Below, in pieces: positions 62,241 to 64,000 of a DNA stretch of 64,000 nt. The position numbers were made by a program, and so were the translations under genes. Below the pieces are notes generated by a model that had not been told where the DNA came from, searched no databases, and saw nothing but the letters and a program-made list of their open reading frames with translations. The stretch lies in the NCBI GenBank assembly GCA_024641705.1, contig JAHECO010000016.1:20107-84106 (forward strand), given 5' to 3'. This DNA is from Candidatus Kryptoniota bacterium (GTDB lineage Bacteria; Bacteroidota; Ignavibacteria; Kryptoniales; JAKASW01). Numbering within the stretch: position 1 is the stretch's first letter; every line of letters starts with the position of its first letter.

Positions 62241-62753
62241 TCAGCTCACCGGGCGGGCAAACTCCTGGAGCCGGTGCACACCCGAAGTGTCGGGACATGC
62301 GTCCAGGAGTTGTTTTACGGTTTTGTGGAAGGCCGGATGTTCGAACGCCGATGCGATTTCTGAAAGCGGCTCGAGGACAAATCTTCGCAGGTGGGCACTG
62401 CCATGCGGGATGGTGAGATGGTCGGAAACTATTCTCCGGTCTGCATAAAATATTATATCGATGTCTATCTCGCGCTCGCGCCACCTTTCCCTGTGAACGC
62501 GTCCGAGTTTTTCTTCGACACCCTTCAAGACCTTCAACAACTCGTCGGGCTCAAGCACGGTTCTTATTTGCATCGCCATATTAAGGAAGAGCGGCTGGTC
62601 GGTGACTCCTACAGGCTCGGTCTCGTAAACGCCCGACAATTTAACAGCAGTCACCCCGGGAATCCGGGATACCGATTCGACACCATCCTTAAGATACCCC
62701 AGCCTGTCACCCAGGTTCGACCCTAGCGCCAGGTACGATTCAGCCTCTTCCAC
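62241..62753 (-). CDS. folK: 2-amino-4-hydroxy-6-hydroxymethyldihydropteridine pyrophosphokinase
   Basis: 170 residues from GTG 62753 (AAGGA upstream), overlapping folB by 14 bases; a longer in-frame ATG would run through folB. It transfers pyrophosphate from ATP to the pterin in folate synthesis. Motifs: SYLALGSNLGDRLGYLKDGV, SGVYETEPVGVTDQPLFLNM, GRVHRERWREREIDIDIIF (metal site Asp residues) and LTIPHGSAHLRRFVLEPL. The ERWREREIDIDI segment corresponds to the family's R-W-x-P-R-x-I-D-(I/L)-D, with Pro replaced by Glu. Confidence 0.94.
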   Translation of the reverse strand: MEEAESYLALGSNLGDRLGYLKDGVESVSRIPGVTAVKLSGVYETEPVGVTDQPLFLNMAMQIRTVLEPDELLKVLKGVEEKLGRVHRERWREREIDIDIIFYADRRIVSDHLTIPHGSAHLRRFVLEPLSEIASAFEHPAFHKTVKQLLDACPDTSGVHRLQEFARPVS

Positions 62754-63132
62754 CGGAATCCTTCCCTGCGCGGGACCTCTCCGTTTCGAATTCGACAAAG
62801 TCGACAACGCCGCCGACCTGCGGCGTGTGTTTACGGACTCTAACCGTGACGCGGTCGAGCATGGCAAACTCTTTTAGAAGGCTGTCTGCTATCTGGCTGC
62901 CGAGAGATTCGATCAGATAGAAACGTTTCTCGACCACCAGCGCCTTTATGGACTGGTAAACTCTTTTGTAGTCAACAGTGTCTTTGAGATGATCGGTCTG
63001 GCATGCTTCTGAGAAATCGCCGTACATATCGACATCGACTTCGAATTTTCCGCCTGATGCCTGTTCGTTGGTGAGGACACCATGGTACGCATAGAAAGTG
63101 GCGTTATTGAGGCGGATACATTGTTCTTTCAT
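62740..63132 (-). CDS. folB: dihydroneopterin aldolase
   Basis: 130 residues. It converts 7,8-dihydroneopterin to the hydroxymethyl pterin that FolK uses. Motifs: RLNNATFYAYHGVLTNEQ with catalytic Glu following, then KFEVDVDMYGDF, DTVDYKRVYQSIKALV, YLIESLGSQIADSLL, and the late VRVRKHTPQVGGVVDFVEF with the active-site Lys. First gene of a probable operon folB-folK-kinase-DUF4834-GT9-ClC-methyltransferase. Confidence 0.95.
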   Translation of the reverse strand: MKEQCIRLNNATFYAYHGVLTNEQASGGKFEVDVDMYGDFSEACQTDHLKDTVDYKRVYQSIKALVVEKRFYLIESLGSQIADSLLKEFAMLDRVTVRVRKHTPQVGGVVDFVEFETERSRAGKDSGGRG

Positions 63133-63234
63133 TTACTGCAACAAATATAGAGCCGTTTTGAGGAATTTTCAAGGAATGCAGCGCCCGTGAGCACCATCTC
63201 GGGCAAACGATACCGCCGCAGGCGATTTAGGAAA

Positions 63235-63432
63235 TCAGATCCGTGTTTTCCGCGACCGGCCGGCACTGTCGTGATCCGGAAGAGACTGACCGGTAGAGTA
63301 CGACTTGAGCAGGAGAAAGAACATGAGGATAAAGAGGATGACCATTATGGGAAGGGTAAAATTGAATCTTTCGGAGAAAGACGGAACTAAAGCAGTCAGT
63401 GTATCCGCGGCCTGAATGAGGGCTGCAATCAT
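63235..63432 (-). CDS. small membrane protein linked to cytochrome b
   Basis: 65 residues from the ATG at 63432, which overlaps the cytochrome b stop as TGATG. One strong transmembrane helix (FTLPIMVILFILMFFLLLKS) follows a short amphipathic N-terminus, and the tail is polar. I do not recognise a family. The overlap suggests tight co-expression with the bc complex, possibly as a small subunit or assembly factor. Nothing was recognised between it and folB (63133-63234). Confidence 0.6.
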   Translation of the reverse strand: MIAALIQAADTLTALVPSFSERFNFTLPIMVILFILMFFLLLKSYSTGQSLPDHDSAGRSRKTRI

Positions 63433-64000
63433 CAATGGACCTCCGTGGTCAGGTATGCCAGGACGGTCATTGCGATTATGTAAGCGATGATGGCGATTCC
63501 GAAGATAGTAAAGAACGTACTTTTCTCGCCGCGGGAAGCTCGCCTGTCAAGAAACGGCACAACCATCCATATTATTCCTCCGAGCGTGAGCGCACCCATG
63601 GCCACCATCTCCGGAAAAGTTCTCAAAGTCTGGAAAACGAAGAGAAAATACCATTCAGGTTTGATGCCGGCCGGTGCCGGAAGAACGGGGTTCACCTTCG
63701 CAGCGAGGTTGGCCGGAAACACCGTCACGAACGCAAGCAGTACCGCCAGTCCACCCGCCCAGACCGCGGCATCTCGGATCAGGAAATCCGGGAAAAACTT
63801 CGTCTCATGCCTGCGGCCAGATTGTGACACGGGAACGCTGGATCCCATGACCTGACTGAGCAACACGTGGAATGTCACCAGGATTAGGGCAAGTATCGGC
63901 AGGACGGTGGTATGAAGTGTGAACATTCGCGTAAGCGTGGAAGCACCGACGTCTTCCCCGCCCTGCATGATCCTTGAGATTGCGCCGCCGATACCGGGAA
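63432..64000 (-). CDS. cytochrome b of a bc/b6f-type complex (C-terminal part, truncated by window edge)
   Basis: 188 residues are visible and the frame runs open to the window end, reading PGIGGAISRIMQGGEDVGAS into TLTRMFTLH. The ATG at 63968 is therefore internal. The two ligand histidines lie in MFTLHTTVLPILALILVTFH, 15 positions apart as in b6 (14 in mitochondrial b). The Qo-site PEWY occurs in GIKPEWYFLFVFQTLR. Three C-terminal helices follow in the same chain, so the protein is fused, not split into b6 and subunit IV. It oxidises quinol in the inner membrane. Confidence 0.88.
   Translation of the reverse strand, partial: PGIGGAISRIMQGGEDVGASTLTRMFTLHTTVLPILALILVTFHVLLSQVMGSSVPVSQSGRRHETKFFPDFLIRDAAVWAGGLAVLLAFVTVFPANLAAKVNPVLPAPAGIKPEWYFLFVFQTLRTFPEMVAMGALTLGGIIWMVVPFLDRRASRGEKSTFFTIFGIAIIAYIIAMTVLAYLTTEVH

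Noticed and set aside
62239..62484. N-terminal extension of the deoxynucleoside kinase
   Set aside because: It overlaps folK in another frame; the ATG at 62238 follows the folK stop by two bases with GGTGAG upstream.
1..64000. CRISPR arrays, toxin-antitoxin pairs or phage-defence genes
   Set aside because: I looked for regular short repeats and for the usual nuclease, helicase and small-pair layouts and saw none.

Overview
The window looks like the chromosome of a Gram-negative bacterium of the Bacteroidota/Chlorobiota/Ignavibacteriota (FCB) group. The evidence is outer-membrane machinery (TonB-dependent receptor, LolCDE-type system, Lnt, a patatin-Omp85 protein, an AsmA-like protein), a DUF5683 protein, a DUF4834-like protein, and a bc-complex cytochrome b with b6-like heme-ligand spacing. 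Base composition is moderate (roughly 50% G+C by eye). Genes are densely packed, mostly on the minus strand, and many overlap by ATGA, GTGA or TGATG. I see no integrase, transposase, prophage or CRISPR array; this is core genome. The species cannot be named from the sequence alone.

Layout. 1-700: tail of a RidA-like gene and a DUF5683 protein. 639-5514: thiamine-uptake operon with promoter, TPP riboswitch, TonB receptor, thiamine pyrophosphokinase and an SSS-family symporter. 5684-10526: sortilin/BNR-repeat protein, DUF123 protein, and a broken LysM lytic transglycosylase. 10510-13276: LOG-family protein, trpG, trpE. 13339-21114: an eight-gene, translationally coupled run (CDF transporter, AlaX, acylphosphatase, ispF, DedA, degenerate PHP protein, lnt, threonine aldolase). 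21159-24408: class II aldolase, rsmB, rpmE. 24498-34722: central metabolism (aconitase, Lrp regulator with glutamine synthetase, isocitrate dehydrogenase, HIT protein, citrate synthase) plus an S41 protease and thymidylate kinase.

34785-38981 is a plus-strand operon (AsmA-like, rsmA, PAP2 phosphatase). It is followed by enolase, a patatin-Omp85 protein, a frameshifted zinc-ribbon gene, tRNA-Arg(CCG), and the operon prfB - Lol permease - Lol permease - lolD. prfB carries a classical programmed +1 frameshift.

48352-56385 holds three large surface-glycan genes: a 1513-residue protein with four glycosyltransferase domains, a glycosyltransferase-methyltransferase fusion, and a methyltransferase. 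All three begin with a similar short TPR-like module. I consider this the most likely under-described system in the window. 56633-63132 holds a dipeptide epimerase, a SpoU methyltransferase, a ClC channel with CBS domains, a GT9 glycosyltransferase, a DUF4834-like protein, a deoxynucleoside kinase, folK and folB. The window ends inside a cytochrome b gene followed by a small membrane protein.

Functional themes: salvage of thiamine from outside the cell, envelope biogenesis (lipoprotein acylation and sorting, glycan assembly, outer-membrane export), oxidative TCA enzymes next to nitrogen assimilation, and folate/dNTP supply. Starts were moved inward from the longest reading frame wherever a Shine-Dalgarno sequence, signal peptide or stop/start overlap favoured it. 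All functional calls rest on motif recognition by eye; no database search was run.
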